Part shown: positions 17,431 to 24,951 of the stretch, piece by piece
Layout: every line of letters starts with the position of its first letter
Position numbering within the stretch: the first letter of the stretch is position 1
DNA from: Phycisphaerales bacterium
GTDB taxonomy: Bacteria; Planctomycetota; Phycisphaerae; Phycisphaerales; UBA1924
DNA: 64,000 nucleotides
Direction of reading: 5' to 3'
NCBI GenBank assembly: GCA_020847175.1
Contig: JADLCM010000008.1
Coordinates: forward strand, 124,001 to 188,000
Position numbers and translations under genes: made by a program
The notes under the pieces: generated by a model
Databases searched by the model: none
Seen by the model: only the letters and a program-made list of their open reading frames with translations
What the model was told of the DNA's origin: nothing

Positions 17431-18828
17431 ATGGAGAACGGACCGCGCGAGTTTGATCCGAACCAGACCGTGCCGCTCGAAGCGCCCAGCGCCTCGGAGC
17501 GTCCGGCTGTGGATGCCGTGCCGCCCCCGCCTCCTCCGTCGGTCGCCGAGGCTGAGGAGGCGCTTCAGCAGGCGGCCAAGAGCGAGACCAACCTCGACAC
17601 GCTGATCGGGCGTCTGGTGGTGGATTCCGGGCTGGCGACCTCCGACGAGGTGCAGCACTGCTTCGAGCGTCTCCAGGGTGAGGAGCACCCGGCGCAGCGA
17701 TCACTTGCCCAGGTGCTCGTGGACCAGGAGTTCGTGACGCGGCGCCAGATTCTCCGCCTCAAGCAGATCCTGGAGGCCGAGCGCAGCGGGCAGACGATCC
17801 CGGGGTACAAGCTCCTGGGCAAACTCGGCGCGGGGGCGATGGCGACGGTCTTCAAGGCCAAGCAGCTGAGCCTCGACCGCATGGTGGCGATCAAGATCCT
17901 GCCGCGCAAGTTCGGGCAGAGCCCCCAGTTCGTCGAGCGGTTTTATGCCGAGGGCCGCGCGGCGGCGCAGTTGAATCACCCCAACATCGTGCAGGCGTAC
18001 GACGTGGGGAAGGCGGGGGATTACCACTACTTCGTGATGGAGTACGTGGAGGGGCGCACCGTCTACGACGACATCGTCAAGCACAAGCGGTTCAGCGAGC
18101 GCGAGGCGATTGACATCACCATCCAGGCGGCCGAGGCGCTCCTGCACGCCCATGAGCGGGGCCTGATCCACCGCGACATCAAGCCCAAGAACATCATGAT
18201 CAACCGCGACGGCGTGGTGAAGGTCGCCGACCTCGGCCTCGCCCGGGCCATCAGCGACAAGGAGGCCGCGGAGGCCGAGCAGGGCAAGGCCTTCGGCACG
18301 CCGTACTACATCAGCCCGGAGCAGATCCGGGGCGAGGTGACGGTGGGCCCGACAACCGATATCTACTCGCTCGGGGCGACGCTCTACCACATGGTCACGG
18401 GCACGGTGCCCTTCGACGGCAAGAACCCGTCGAGCGTGATGCACAAGCACCTCAAGGCCGACCTGGTGCCCCCGGACCACGTCAATCCCAAGCTCTCGAC
18501 CGGCCTCGCCGAGGTCATCGAGATGATGATGGCCAAGAGCCCCAAGGGGCGTCACCAGTCATGCAAGGATCTGCTGGTGGACCTGCGGGCGGTGCGCGAA
18601 GGCCAGAACCCGCCCCTCGCGCACCGGGATGTGCTCGACCCGCAGGCGATGGCCAGCCTCGCCCGGGCCGAGGCGTCCGCCGCGGCGGAGGTGACCGAGA
18701 GCCGCGCGCCGGGCGCCCGGCAGTCTACGGGCCAGGTGATCCGCGACCCGCTGTTCATCGCACTCTGCGTGACGCTGGGGCTGAGCCTGATCGGCAACGT
18801 GCTGCTGTTGATCGCCCGGAATGGGTGA
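17431..18828 (+). CDS. membrane-anchored Hanks-type Ser/Thr protein kinase
   Basis: A 465-residue kinase. Residues 1-40 are acidic and proline-rich. Residues about 45-115 hold two short units, LIGRLVVDSGLATSDEVQHC and LAQVLVDQEFVTRRQILRL, which resemble MshEN-type helical repeats. The catalytic domain (about 120-380) has a Gly-rich loop LGAGAMATVFKA, VAIKIL (Lys), HRDIKPKNIM (catalytic Asp), ADLGLA (DFG variant DLG) and the APE-like SPEQIRG. A single membrane helix lies at the very C-terminus (about 440-460, LFIALCVTLGLSLIGNVLLL), so the kinase faces the cytoplasm and lacks an external sensor domain. Such kinases are abundant in planctomycetes; the target is unknown. Confidence 0.9.
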   Translation: MENGPREFDPNQTVPLEAPSASERPAVDAVPPPPPPSVAEAEEALQQAAKSETNLDTLIGRLVVDSGLATSDEVQHCFERLQGEEHPAQRSLAQVLVDQEFVTRRQILRLKQILEAERSGQTIPGYKLLGKLGAGAMATVFKAKQLSLDRMVAIKILPRKFGQSPQFVERFYAEGRAAAQLNHPNIVQAYDVGKAGDYHYFVMEYVEGRTVYDDIVKHKRFSEREAIDITIQAAEALLHAHERGLIHRDIKPKNIMINRDGVVKVADLGLARAISDKEAAEAEQGKAFGTPYYISPEQIRGEVTVGPTTDIYSLGATLYHMVTGTVPFDGKNPSSVMHKHLKADLVPPDHVNPKLSTGLAEVIEMMMAKSPKGRHQSCKDLLVDLRAVREGQNPPLAHRDVLDPQAMASLARAEASAAAEVTESRAPGARQSTGQVIRDPLFIALCVTLGLSLIGNVLLLIARNG

Positions 18829-19100
18829 CCTGTACCCGGGACACCCCGGGGAAAGCACGAAATCAGGCTTGCAAACGAGGTGCCATGTGGTTATCCTTCG
18901 GTTGGGTGTGGTTCGGGCTCGCCGAAGCACCCGAAGGTGTCGATACGCGAGGAGTGAATCGCGTACGGAGACGTGCATGACCTGCGGGCAACTGCCCCAG
19001 CAACCGGCGCCGGCAGAACTCGCGCGGGCGCGCCGCGTGATCGCGTCATGATGTCTCCGCGGCGGCACATCCTGGATCTTCGCGACGGCGTGTGCGATCG

Positions 19101-19164
19101 ACCGGCTCCGGGTGTTCCGGGCCGGTGAGTGGTGCTTCGGGCCGACTCGGCCCCAGTGAAGGAG
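19101..19164 (+). promoter_or_regulatory. structured leader and Shine-Dalgarno of infC
   Basis: The 18829-19172 stretch has no gene, but directly before infC it holds two hairpins. One is ACCGGC...GCCGGT with an inner CCGG/CCGG pair (about 19101-19126). The second is GGGCCG-ACT-CGGCCC (19139-19153). The second is flanked by CTTC and the GAAG of the ribosome-binding site GAAGGAG (19158-19164), so it could occlude it. IF-3 autoregulates its own translation in other bacteria; a similar control here is inference. Confidence 0.4.
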
Positions 19165-19172
19165 TGTGGACG

Positions 19173-19955
19173 ATCAACGCTCGACGGTTCCTCAGAGATC
19201 CCGGTGGCCCCGCGGTTCGGCGCACGCGCATGAACCACATGATCCGGATTACCCCGATCCGCGTGATCGGCCCGGACAACGAGCAGTACGGCATTCTTGA
19301 AACGGCGGAAGCGCTTCGGATGGCCCAGGAGCGGGGCCTCGACCTCGTGGAGGTCGTGCCCGACACGCGCCCGCCCGTCTGCAAGATCATGGACTACGGC
19401 AAGCACCGGTACGAGGAATCGAAGAAGCAGGCTCAGTCGCGCGCCAACTCGAAGCAGCCGGAACTGAAGGAAGTGCGCCTGGGCCGGAGCGTGAAGATCG
19501 ACCCGCATGATGTCTCCATCCGCATCGAGCAGGCCCGGCGCTTCCTGCTCGAAGGACACAAAGTGCAGTTCGTGCAGAAGTTCCGCGGACGCGAGATCGC
19601 GCACAAGGACCTCGGCATGGAGAACCTGCGCGAGGCGGTCGACAAACTCGGGGACATCGCCAAGATCGAGCTCGAGCCCCGTCTGCTCGGGCGCCAGGCG
19701 TCGATGGTGCTCGCGCCCGACAAGACCAAGATCGACGCCTTGCGCCGCAAGGAGGAGCAGTCCGCGAAGGCGAAGGCCGCTGAAGAAGCCGCCGCGCTGG
19801 CCAAGGCCGAGGCCGACAAGGCCGCGGACGAGGCGCGGGCTCGCGCCGCCGCGGAGGCCGAGGAAGCCGCCAAGGGCCGCAAGAAGAAGCCCTCGGGTGA
19901 CACGCGCGACCGCAACCCCGTGGACGACGAGATCAACGCGCTGTTGGGCGGATGA
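19173..19955 (+). CDS. infC: translation initiation factor IF-3, probable AUC start codon
   Basis: IF-3 binds the 30S subunit and checks start-codon choice. The core is clear: MIRITPIRVIGPDNEQYGIL, GLDLVEVVPDTRPPVCKIMD, YGKHRYE, the linker helix, then the C-domain ending LEPRLLGRQASMVLAP. A lysine/alanine-rich tail of about 75 residues (EEAAALAKAEADKAA...) exceeds the usual length of about 175-180 aa. No ATG/GTG/TTG fits the strong ribosome-binding site GAAGGAG (19158-19164), but ATC at 19173 sits 8 nt after it and in frame. The only ATG (19230) has no such site. Rare AUU/AUC/AUA starts are a known autoregulatory feature of infC, so I call ATC (260 aa). rpmI and rplT, the usual partners, are absent downstream. 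Confidence 0.9.
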   Translation: MNARRFLRDPGGPAVRRTRMNHMIRITPIRVIGPDNEQYGILETAEALRMAQERGLDLVEVVPDTRPPVCKIMDYGKHRYEESKKQAQSRANSKQPELKEVRLGRSVKIDPHDVSIRIEQARRFLLEGHKVQFVQKFRGREIAHKDLGMENLREAVDKLGDIAKIELEPRLLGRQASMVLAPDKTKIDALRRKEEQSAKAKAAEEAAALAKAEADKAADEARARAAAEAEEAAKGRKKKPSGDTRDRNPVDDEINALLGG

Positions 19956-20224
19956 GCCGCGATTCGCTCCGCGGCGGTCGGGCCGGACTCCGTCCTGCCC
20001 GGTCGCCGTCGCAATCTCTTGAACGCTCGCTCCTCACGGGGCGAGCATGTTCACGTGGGCGCTTCGGTGTGCCCTCATTCGACCCCTGCCAGCGAGATGA
20101 GTCCCGCAGGAGAATCACATCGCGAGGGACGGCGAGTTCCGGCGTGCCGCGCTCGCCGAGAGCGAACATGACCTCGCAGAAGAGACTCAGCGTGGTGATG
20201 CCTGCGACGGGTTCGCGGAGGCTG

Positions 20225-20242
20225 CTTGATCGTTCGATCAAG
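20225..20242. promoter_or_regulatory. palindrome in the iscS upstream region
   Basis: Perfect 8-bp inverted repeat CTTGATCG-TT-CGATCAAG, the shape of a dimeric repressor operator. It lies in the 19956-20400 gap between infC and iscS. That gap contains short frames on both strands, none with a recognisable product or ribosome-binding site. Confidence 0.35.
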
Positions 20243-20330
20243 TGCCTGCGGCGAGCGGATGTGCGCACCACCCTGCGGCATTGAGGCGCGGGGGAATGGT
20301 TTTTGCTTGGGTGGGGTTCTAAAGTGGAAA

Positions 20331-20343
20331 GAGACTCAGTCTC
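20331..20343 (+). promoter_or_regulatory. candidate operator (6-1-6 palindrome) upstream of iscS
   Basis: GAGACT-C-AGTCTC is a perfect palindrome with one central base, 57 nt before the iscS start and just after an AT-richer stretch (GGTTTTTGC, TTCTAAAG) where a promoter would lie. The spacing resembles the 7-1-7 layout of Fur-family sites, which would fit control of Fe-S assembly by iron. The assignment to Fur is inference. Confidence 0.4.
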
Positions 20344-20400
20344 AATAGCAGACGCCCGTCACCACAATGACCGAACGCCGAAGGCTCGGCGGAGGCACCG

Positions 20401-21633
20401 ATGAAGTTTCCGATTTATCTCGATCATGCCGCCACGACCCCGTGCGACCCGCGCGTGGTGGAGGCGATGCTTCCGTATTTCACCGAGGTGTACGGCAACC
20501 CGGGCAGCCGCAACCACGCCTTCGGGTGGGCGGCGGAGGAGGGGGTGGACCGGGCGCGCGAGCAGGTGGCCCGGCTGATCGGGGCCGACCACAAAGAGAT
20601 CATCTTCACGAGCGGTTCGACGGAGAGCAACAACATCGCGATCCGCGGCGGCGCGCAGATGTACGAGAAGGCGGGGCCGGGGAGCACCGGGCGCGGGCAC
20701 ATCATCAGCGCCGCGATTGAACACAAGGCCGTGCTCGACCCCTGCAAGCGCCTCCAGAAGGAAGGCTTCGACGTGACCTTCCTTGAGCCCGGACGCGACG
20801 GGATCGTCACCGCGGACCTGGTGAAGGGCGCCCTGCGCGACGACACGATCCTGTGCTCGATCATGTGGGCGAACAACGAGATGGGCACGATCAACGAGGT
20901 GCCCGCGATCGGGGCCCTGTGCAAAGGCAGGGGCGTGCTCTTCCACACCGACGCGACCCAATGGGCGGGCAAAATGCCCACGAACGTAGAGAAGGACAAC
21001 ATCGACCTGCTCAGCCTGAGCGGGCACAAGATGTACGGGCCCAAGGGCGTGGGGGCGCTGTACGTGCGCCGGCGCAAGCCGCGGGTGCGGCTGGCCTCCC
21101 TGGTCGACGGCGGCGGGCAGGAGCGGGGCTTCCGCTCGGGCACGCTCAACGTGCCGGGTATCGTGGGACTCGGCAAGGCGGCGGAGATCGCGCTGGCCGA
21201 GATGGACCGCGATGGGGCGCGCCTGCTCGAACTCCGCCAGGGCCTGGAGCAGTCGATCACGGGCCGCCTCGATTCCACGGCGATCAACGGGCACCGCGAG
21301 AAGCGTCTGCCGCACATCACGAACATTTCCTTCGGGTTCGTCGAGGGCGAAAGCCTGATGATGGCGACGAAGGAACTGGCGATGAGCAGCGGCTCGGCCT
21401 GCACGAGCGCGAGCCTGGAGCCGAGCTACGTGCTCAAGGGCATCGGCGTGGGCGATGACCTGGCACACAGTTCGCTCCGACTGAGCCTCGGCCGGTGGAC
21501 GACCCGGGAGCAGGTGGAGTATGCCGCGGAAGCGATCGTGCGAGCCGTGACGAAACTGCGCGAACTCAGCCCCCTCTACGACATGCACAAGGAAGGGATC
21601 GACATCACGAAGATCGAGTGGGCGAAGCACTAG
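20401..21633 (+). CDS. iscS: cysteine desulfurase IscS
   Basis: PLP enzyme that takes sulfur from cysteine as a persulfide and passes it to IscU. It starts MKFPIYLDHAATTPCDPRVVE with GGAGG 7 nt upstream. Marks: TSGSTESNNIAI, the PLP-binding H-D of FHTDATQWAGK, the Schiff-base lysine in SGHKMYGPKG (Lys210), RSGTLNVPGIVG, and the mobile-loop cysteine in SSGSACTSASLEPSYVL (Cys334). Length 410 aa is typical of group I desulfurases. It heads a set with iscU and iscA, interrupted by a broken four-helix-bundle gene. No iscR, hscA, hscB or fdx is present in the window. Confidence 0.95.
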   Translation: MKFPIYLDHAATTPCDPRVVEAMLPYFTEVYGNPGSRNHAFGWAAEEGVDRAREQVARLIGADHKEIIFTSGSTESNNIAIRGGAQMYEKAGPGSTGRGHIISAAIEHKAVLDPCKRLQKEGFDVTFLEPGRDGIVTADLVKGALRDDTILCSIMWANNEMGTINEVPAIGALCKGRGVLFHTDATQWAGKMPTNVEKDNIDLLSLSGHKMYGPKGVGALYVRRRKPRVRLASLVDGGGQERGFRSGTLNVPGIVGLGKAAEIALAEMDRDGARLLELRQGLEQSITGRLDSTAINGHREKRLPHITNISFGFVEGESLMMATKELAMSSGSACTSASLEPSYVLKGIGVGDDLAHSSLRLSLGRWTTREQVEYAAEAIVRAVTKLRELSPLYDMHKEGIDITKIEWAKH

Positions 21634-21649
21634 AGAATGAGCCGAGCGG

Positions 21650-21669
21650 CCAAGGCGACAAGGCACCAA
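21650..21669 (+). repeat. imperfect inverted repeat, left end of the four-helix-bundle element
   Basis: CCAAGGCGACAAGGCACCAA. Its partner at 22108-22127 reads CCAAAGTGCCAAAGAGCCAA on the minus strand; 14 of 20 positions agree. The two bracket the four-helix-bundle gene. Confidence 0.4.
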
Positions 21670-21697
21670 ACCCGCGAGAGAAAAGGGCGAAGCACGA

Positions 21698-22060
21698 ATG
21701 GGCCGAGGACGGCTGAAACCCGAGTTCCTGGAGTGCGTCGAAGCGTTCAGTGATCGCTGCCCGGCGGCCGCGGAACAGATGCAGGCTGACCGGCGATTCC
21801 TGCGGGTCATCGACCAGCTTGCCGGTTCCGGCTCATCGGCCGGTGCAAACATCGCGGAGGATGACGAGGCGATGAGCCCGCGAGACTTCCGGAAGTCCTT
21901 CGCCATCGCGAAACAAACTCGCCGAAACACGATTCTTGTTGAGGCTGTGCATTCTTCGCGCCTGGCTCCCCGATGCACGAGTTGACCCTTTGATCGTCGA
22001 GCTCGGGGAGATCAGAGCGATTGTCGGATCCATTCTTGTGAGGGCACTTCGGACGCTACG
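21698..22060 (+). pseudogene. four-helix-bundle (S23/IVS-type) protein gene broken by a +1 frameshift
   Basis: The first frame from ATG 21698 gives MGRGRLKPEFLECVEAFSDR, then DQLAGSGSSAGANIAEDDEA and SPRDFRKSFAIAK. This is the start of the 23S-rRNA-intervening-sequence/four-helix-bundle protein family. The conserved continuation is found one base forward: KLAETRFLLRL then AWLPDARVDPL and VELGEIRAIVGSILVRALRTL. The switch happens near AAACAAAC (21911-21918); removing one base restores one frame. It is therefore a one-base insertion, a sequencing error or, less likely, programmed frameshifting. The family is often mobile or passenger-like; function unclear. It splits the isc set between iscS and iscU. 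Confidence 0.75.
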
Positions 22061-22107
22061 ACTGAGACCTGAGAAAACTGTGAATCCGAGAGAGTCATCG
22101 CTGCACA

Positions 22108-22127
22108 TTGGCTCTTTGGCACTTTGG
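22108..22127 (+). repeat. imperfect inverted repeat, right end of the four-helix-bundle element
   Basis: TTGGCTCTTTGGCACTTTGG, ending 8 nt before the iscU start and overlapping its ribosome-binding region. It pairs with 21650-21669 and resembles 47340-47359 upstream of fumC. Confidence 0.4.
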
Positions 22128-22135
22128 AGACCACC

Positions 22136-22564
22136 ATGTCATACGGACCCAAAATCATCGATCACTACGAACACCCGCGCAACGTGGGCACGTTCGGAAC
22201 GCAGAAGGAAATCAAGGAACGCACCGACATCGGCGTCGGGCTTGTCGGCGCGCCCGAGTGCGGCGACGTGATGCAGCTCCAGATCAAGGTCGATGCGGAT
22301 GGACGCATCGAGGACGCCAAGTTCAAGTGCTTCGGATGCGGGAGCGCCATCGCGTCATCCTCGCTCGCCACCGAATGGCTCAAGGGGCGCACGCTCGATG
22401 AGGGCATGGCGATCAAGAACACCGAGATCGTCGAAGAGCTGCAGCTGCCGCCGGTCAAGATCCACTGCTCCGTGCTCGCCGAGGATGCGATCCGGGCGGC
22501 GATCAATGACTACAGGCACAAGAACGGCCTTCCGGTGGACGAAGGCGAGCACGCGGCGCATTGA
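22136..22564 (+). CDS. iscU: iron-sulfur cluster scaffold protein IscU
   Basis: Scaffold on which Fe-S clusters are built with sulfur from IscS. All cluster residues are present: Cys42 and Asp44 (ECGDV), Cys68 (CFGCGSAIASSS) and Cys111 (KIHCSVLAEDAI). The chaperone-recognition motif LPPVK (residues 104-108) is intact, which points to a true Isc-type IscU served by HscA/HscB elsewhere in the genome. ATG 22136 has GGAG upstream within the right repeat of the four-helix-bundle element; the frame could be extended to 22124 but the family begins at MSYGPKIIDHYEHPRNVG. Length 142 aa. Confidence 0.95.
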   Translation: MSYGPKIIDHYEHPRNVGTFGTQKEIKERTDIGVGLVGAPECGDVMQLQIKVDADGRIEDAKFKCFGCGSAIASSSLATEWLKGRTLDEGMAIKNTEIVEELQLPPVKIHCSVLAEDAIRAAINDYRHKNGLPVDEGEHAAH

Positions 22565-22671
22565 CTGTGAACGTGCCGGGTGCATCCGGCGCCGGGCCGG
22601 CCCTCTCGGGCGCGGGAGAAACCCGTGCGGGTGCCCCAAGATGGTTGGACAACCTCGGACCGGACACAGGT

Positions 22672-22693
22672 ATCGTCCGAGATTACGGACGAT
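22672..22693. promoter_or_regulatory. perfect inverted repeat between iscU and iscA
   Basis: ATCGTCCG-AGATTA-CGGACGAT, 8-bp arms. There is no T-run after it, so it looks more like an operator or an mRNA hairpin than a terminator. A TAGAAT (in TACTAGAATCGG) further downstream, about 40 nt before iscA, could be the -10 of a separate iscA promoter. Confidence 0.4.
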
Positions 22694-22826
22694 CTCATCG
22701 CACGAGCGGCGGGCCGGGTATCGGGATGAGCAATCGGCCCCGGCGGGCGATCTCTCAACCGGCGTGGGGCGTACTAGAATCGGTGCGGGCCGGAGAGGGC
22801 CCGGGACGCGGGAACGGAGCATCGCC

Positions 22827-23189
22827 ATGACCACGACGCAGGACCAGACCCAGCAGGCCTCGATCATCATCACCCCCCTCGCGGCCCGTGAGATTCAGCG
22901 GATCATCGAGGAGCAGGAGCTCGACAAGTCCAAGGTACGCCTGCGCGTGGGCGTCAAGGGCGGCGGGTGCTCGGGCTTCTCATATGTGCTCGACCTGACC
23001 GAGAGCCAGAAAGAGACCGACGAAGCCTTCGAGCAGCACGGCATCACCGTGATCTGCGACCCCAAGAGCCTGCTGTACCTGGCGGGCACAACCGTGGACT
23101 TCAAGGACGAGATCATGGGGCGCGGGTTCGTGTTCCAGAATCCCAACGCGACCTCGTCGTGCGGGTGCGGGTCGAGCTTCTCGGCCTGA
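22827..23189 (+). CDS. iscA: A-type Fe-S carrier protein (IscA/ErpA family)
   Basis: 120-residue HesB/IscA-type protein that accepts or carries Fe-S clusters or iron. The three conserved cysteines are present: Cys48 (GGGCSGFSYVLDL) and the Cys112-Gly-Cys114 pair near the end (SCGCGSSFSA). ATG 22827 with GGAG upstream gives the family's usual length; the longer open frame upstream is a shadow of iscU. It is 262 nt from iscU, with its own possible promoter. I cannot distinguish IscA from ErpA by sequence alone. Confidence 0.9.
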   Translation: MTTTQDQTQQASIIITPLAAREIQRIIEEQELDKSKVRLRVGVKGGGCSGFSYVLDLTESQKETDEAFEQHGITVICDPKSLLYLAGTTVDFKDEIMGRGFVFQNPNATSSCGCGSSFSA

Positions 23190-23227
23190 TCGCGGGCCGC
23201 CACGACGCGGCTGCTCCGGGCACCCAT

Positions 23228-24241
23228 TCAGAACGCACGATTGATGACCGCCCGGCCGAGGAGCCGCAGCGCCTCGCGCGCCGGGCCCGGTTTCAGGGCG
23301 TTCAGTTCGGTCAAAGCGCGGTCTACGTGCCCGGCCGCGAAGGCGCGCGAGTGCTCGACGGCGCTGCACTCGTCCAGAAGGGCCGCGAGCCGCCGGGGGG
23401 CATCCCCCGTGGGCTCGGCCCGGGCGGCGTCGTACGCCGCGATGATCGCGATGCGCGCATCGGGCGGGGCCTCGCGCAGGGCAAGGATCATGGGGAGCGT
23501 GATCTTGCCCTTGCCCGCGTCGCGTCCCACGCTCTTGCCCACGGTGCGTTCGTCTCCGAGCAGGTCGAGCAGATCGTCCTGCACCTGGAAGGCGACGCCC
23601 AGCAGCAGCCCGTAGCGACGCAAGGCGTCGGCGGTCGTCACGGGCGCGCCCGAAGCCAGGGCGCCGAGCTCGCACGCGGCCCCGATGAGCGCACCGGTCT
23701 TGCGCTCAAGAATCTCCAGGTACGTGCCCAGGTCGAGGCTGAGATTCTCCCTGTTCGAGAGCTGAAGCAGTTCGCCCGCGCACATCGCCATGCTCACCGA
23801 CCCGATGGTGCGGGCCGGGCGCGGGTCGTCGAGCAGCGAGCAGAGGTGGAAGGCGCCGGCGATGAGGTAGTCCCCCAGCATCACCGCCGCCTCGTTTCCC
23901 TGGAGCGCATTGATGGTGCGCCCGCGCCGGCGGACCTCGGCCTCGTCGAGCACATCATCGTGGACGAGCGTGGCCATGTGCACCATCTCGCAGGTCGCCG
24001 CGATGGTGTAGTGAGCGCGGGAGAGGGCGAGCGCCGGGCGCTGCTCGCTGGACGCGAGGCCGCAGAGGAGGGCAAGGGCGGGGCGGAGCATCTTGCCCCG
24101 ATACCGCTCAACGTGGGCGACGAGATCGGCGACGGGCAGAAGGTCGCTGCGGAGATGGGCGTCAAAGAGCGACGCGACCTCGCCAAGCCCCTTGGCGAGC
24201 ACCTCCGGAACGGGCGCAAGGTCTGGAGGAAGGTCGATCAT
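23228..24241 (-). CDS. trans-isoprenyl (polyprenyl) diphosphate synthase
   Basis: Condenses isopentenyl diphosphate with allylic diphosphates to make the long side chain of the respiratory quinone or a similar lipid. Both Asp-rich motifs are present: LVHDDVLDEA (DDxxD) and FQVQDDLLDLLGD. The KMLRPALALL block is the usual YRGKxLRPxL motif. It is likely an octa/nona-prenyl type enzyme given ALxGNEAAVMLGDYL, with small residues before the first motif, but chain length cannot be fixed. ATG 24241 lies 19 nt after the transaldolase stop, so the two are probably co-transcribed. No clear ribosome-binding site; 337 aa. Confidence 0.88.
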   Translation of the reverse strand: MIDLPPDLAPVPEVLAKGLGEVASLFDAHLRSDLLPVADLVAHVERYRGKMLRPALALLCGLASSEQRPALALSRAHYTIAATCEMVHMATLVHDDVLDEAEVRRRGRTINALQGNEAAVMLGDYLIAGAFHLCSLLDDPRPARTIGSVSMAMCAGELLQLSNRENLSLDLGTYLEILERKTGALIGAACELGALASGAPVTTADALRRYGLLLGVAFQVQDDLLDLLGDERTVGKSVGRDAGKGKITLPMILALREAPPDARIAIIAAYDAARAEPTGDAPRRLAALLDECSAVEHSRAFAAGHVDRALTELNALKPGPAREALRLLGRAVINRAF

Positions 24242-24260
24242 GCGCCGAACCCGAGCGGGC

Positions 24261-24905
24261 TCATCCGAATGCCTTGCGATGATCGGCGAGGAACTTCTCA
24301 AGCCCGAGCTCGGTCAACGGATGCTTGAGGAGCTGGGCGATCACGGAATACGGCACGGTCGCGACATCCGCCCCCGCGAGCAGGCATTCGAGCATGTGCT
24401 TGGGGTGCCGGATGCTCGCGGCGAGGAGCTTGGTCTGGAACCCGTAGGTGTCGTAGACCCGGCGGATCTGCGCGATCAGGTCCATGCCGTCCTGCCCCAC
24501 GTCGTCGAGCCGCCCGATGAAGGGGCTGACGAGAAACGCGCCCGCCTTCGCGACGAGCCAGGCCTGGAGCGGCTGGAAGCAGAGCGTCATGTTGGTGCGG
24601 ATGCCCTGGTCGGAGAGGGCCTTGCACGCCCGCAGCCCGGGTTCGGTGCACGGGAGTTTGACGACGATGTTGGGCGCGATGCCCGCGTTGCGGACGCCCT
24701 CCCGCATCATGCCGTCGAAGTCCGTGGCGATCACCTCCGCCGAAACCGGGCCGTTCACGAGCGCGCAGATCTCCTCCATGCGACGGGTCAGGTCCACGCC
24801 CTCCTTCGCGATGAGCGACGGGTTGGTCGTCACGCCGTCGAGCACGCCGAGGTCGCGGGCCCTGCGAATCTCATCGAGGTTGGCGGTGTCGATGTACAGC
24901 TGCAT
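24261..24905 (-). CDS. transaldolase / fructose-6-phosphate aldolase family protein
   Basis: Small (214 aa) single-domain transaldolase of the TalC/FSA type. It starts MQLYIDTANLDEIRRARDLG and contains GVTTNPSLIAKEG, the Schiff-base lysine in NIVVKLPCT, LCFQPLQAWLVAKAGA and VSPFIGRLDD. It makes a covalent dihydroxyacetone adduct and works either in the pentose phosphate pathway or as a fructose-6-phosphate aldolase. The sequence does not separate the two activities. The first ATG of the open frame (25034) is rejected because the extra 43 residues are proline-rich and lie in the neighbouring gene. Confidence 0.88.
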   Translation of the reverse strand: MQLYIDTANLDEIRRARDLGVLDGVTTNPSLIAKEGVDLTRRMEEICALVNGPVSAEVIATDFDGMMREGVRNAGIAPNIVVKLPCTEPGLRACKALSDQGIRTNMTLCFQPLQAWLVAKAGAFLVSPFIGRLDDVGQDGMDLIAQIRRVYDTYGFQTKLLAASIRHPKHMLECLLAGADVATVPYSVIAQLLKHPLTELGLEKFLADHRKAFG

Positions 24906-24951
24906 GGCGGGTCTCGGGGTGGGTGGCTCGGATGTTGTGGGCGTTCGCGGC

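Noticed and set aside
19933..20284. Overlapping 110-codon frames on both strands between infC and iscS
   Set aside because: No recognisable domain, no good ribosome-binding site, and both strands equally open. I leave the region as a regulatory gap.
21698..22060. Programmed ribosomal frameshifting in the four-helix-bundle gene
   Set aside because: The AAACAAAC run does not form a known slippery heptamer in the right frame, and the product is a passenger-type protein; a base insertion is simpler.
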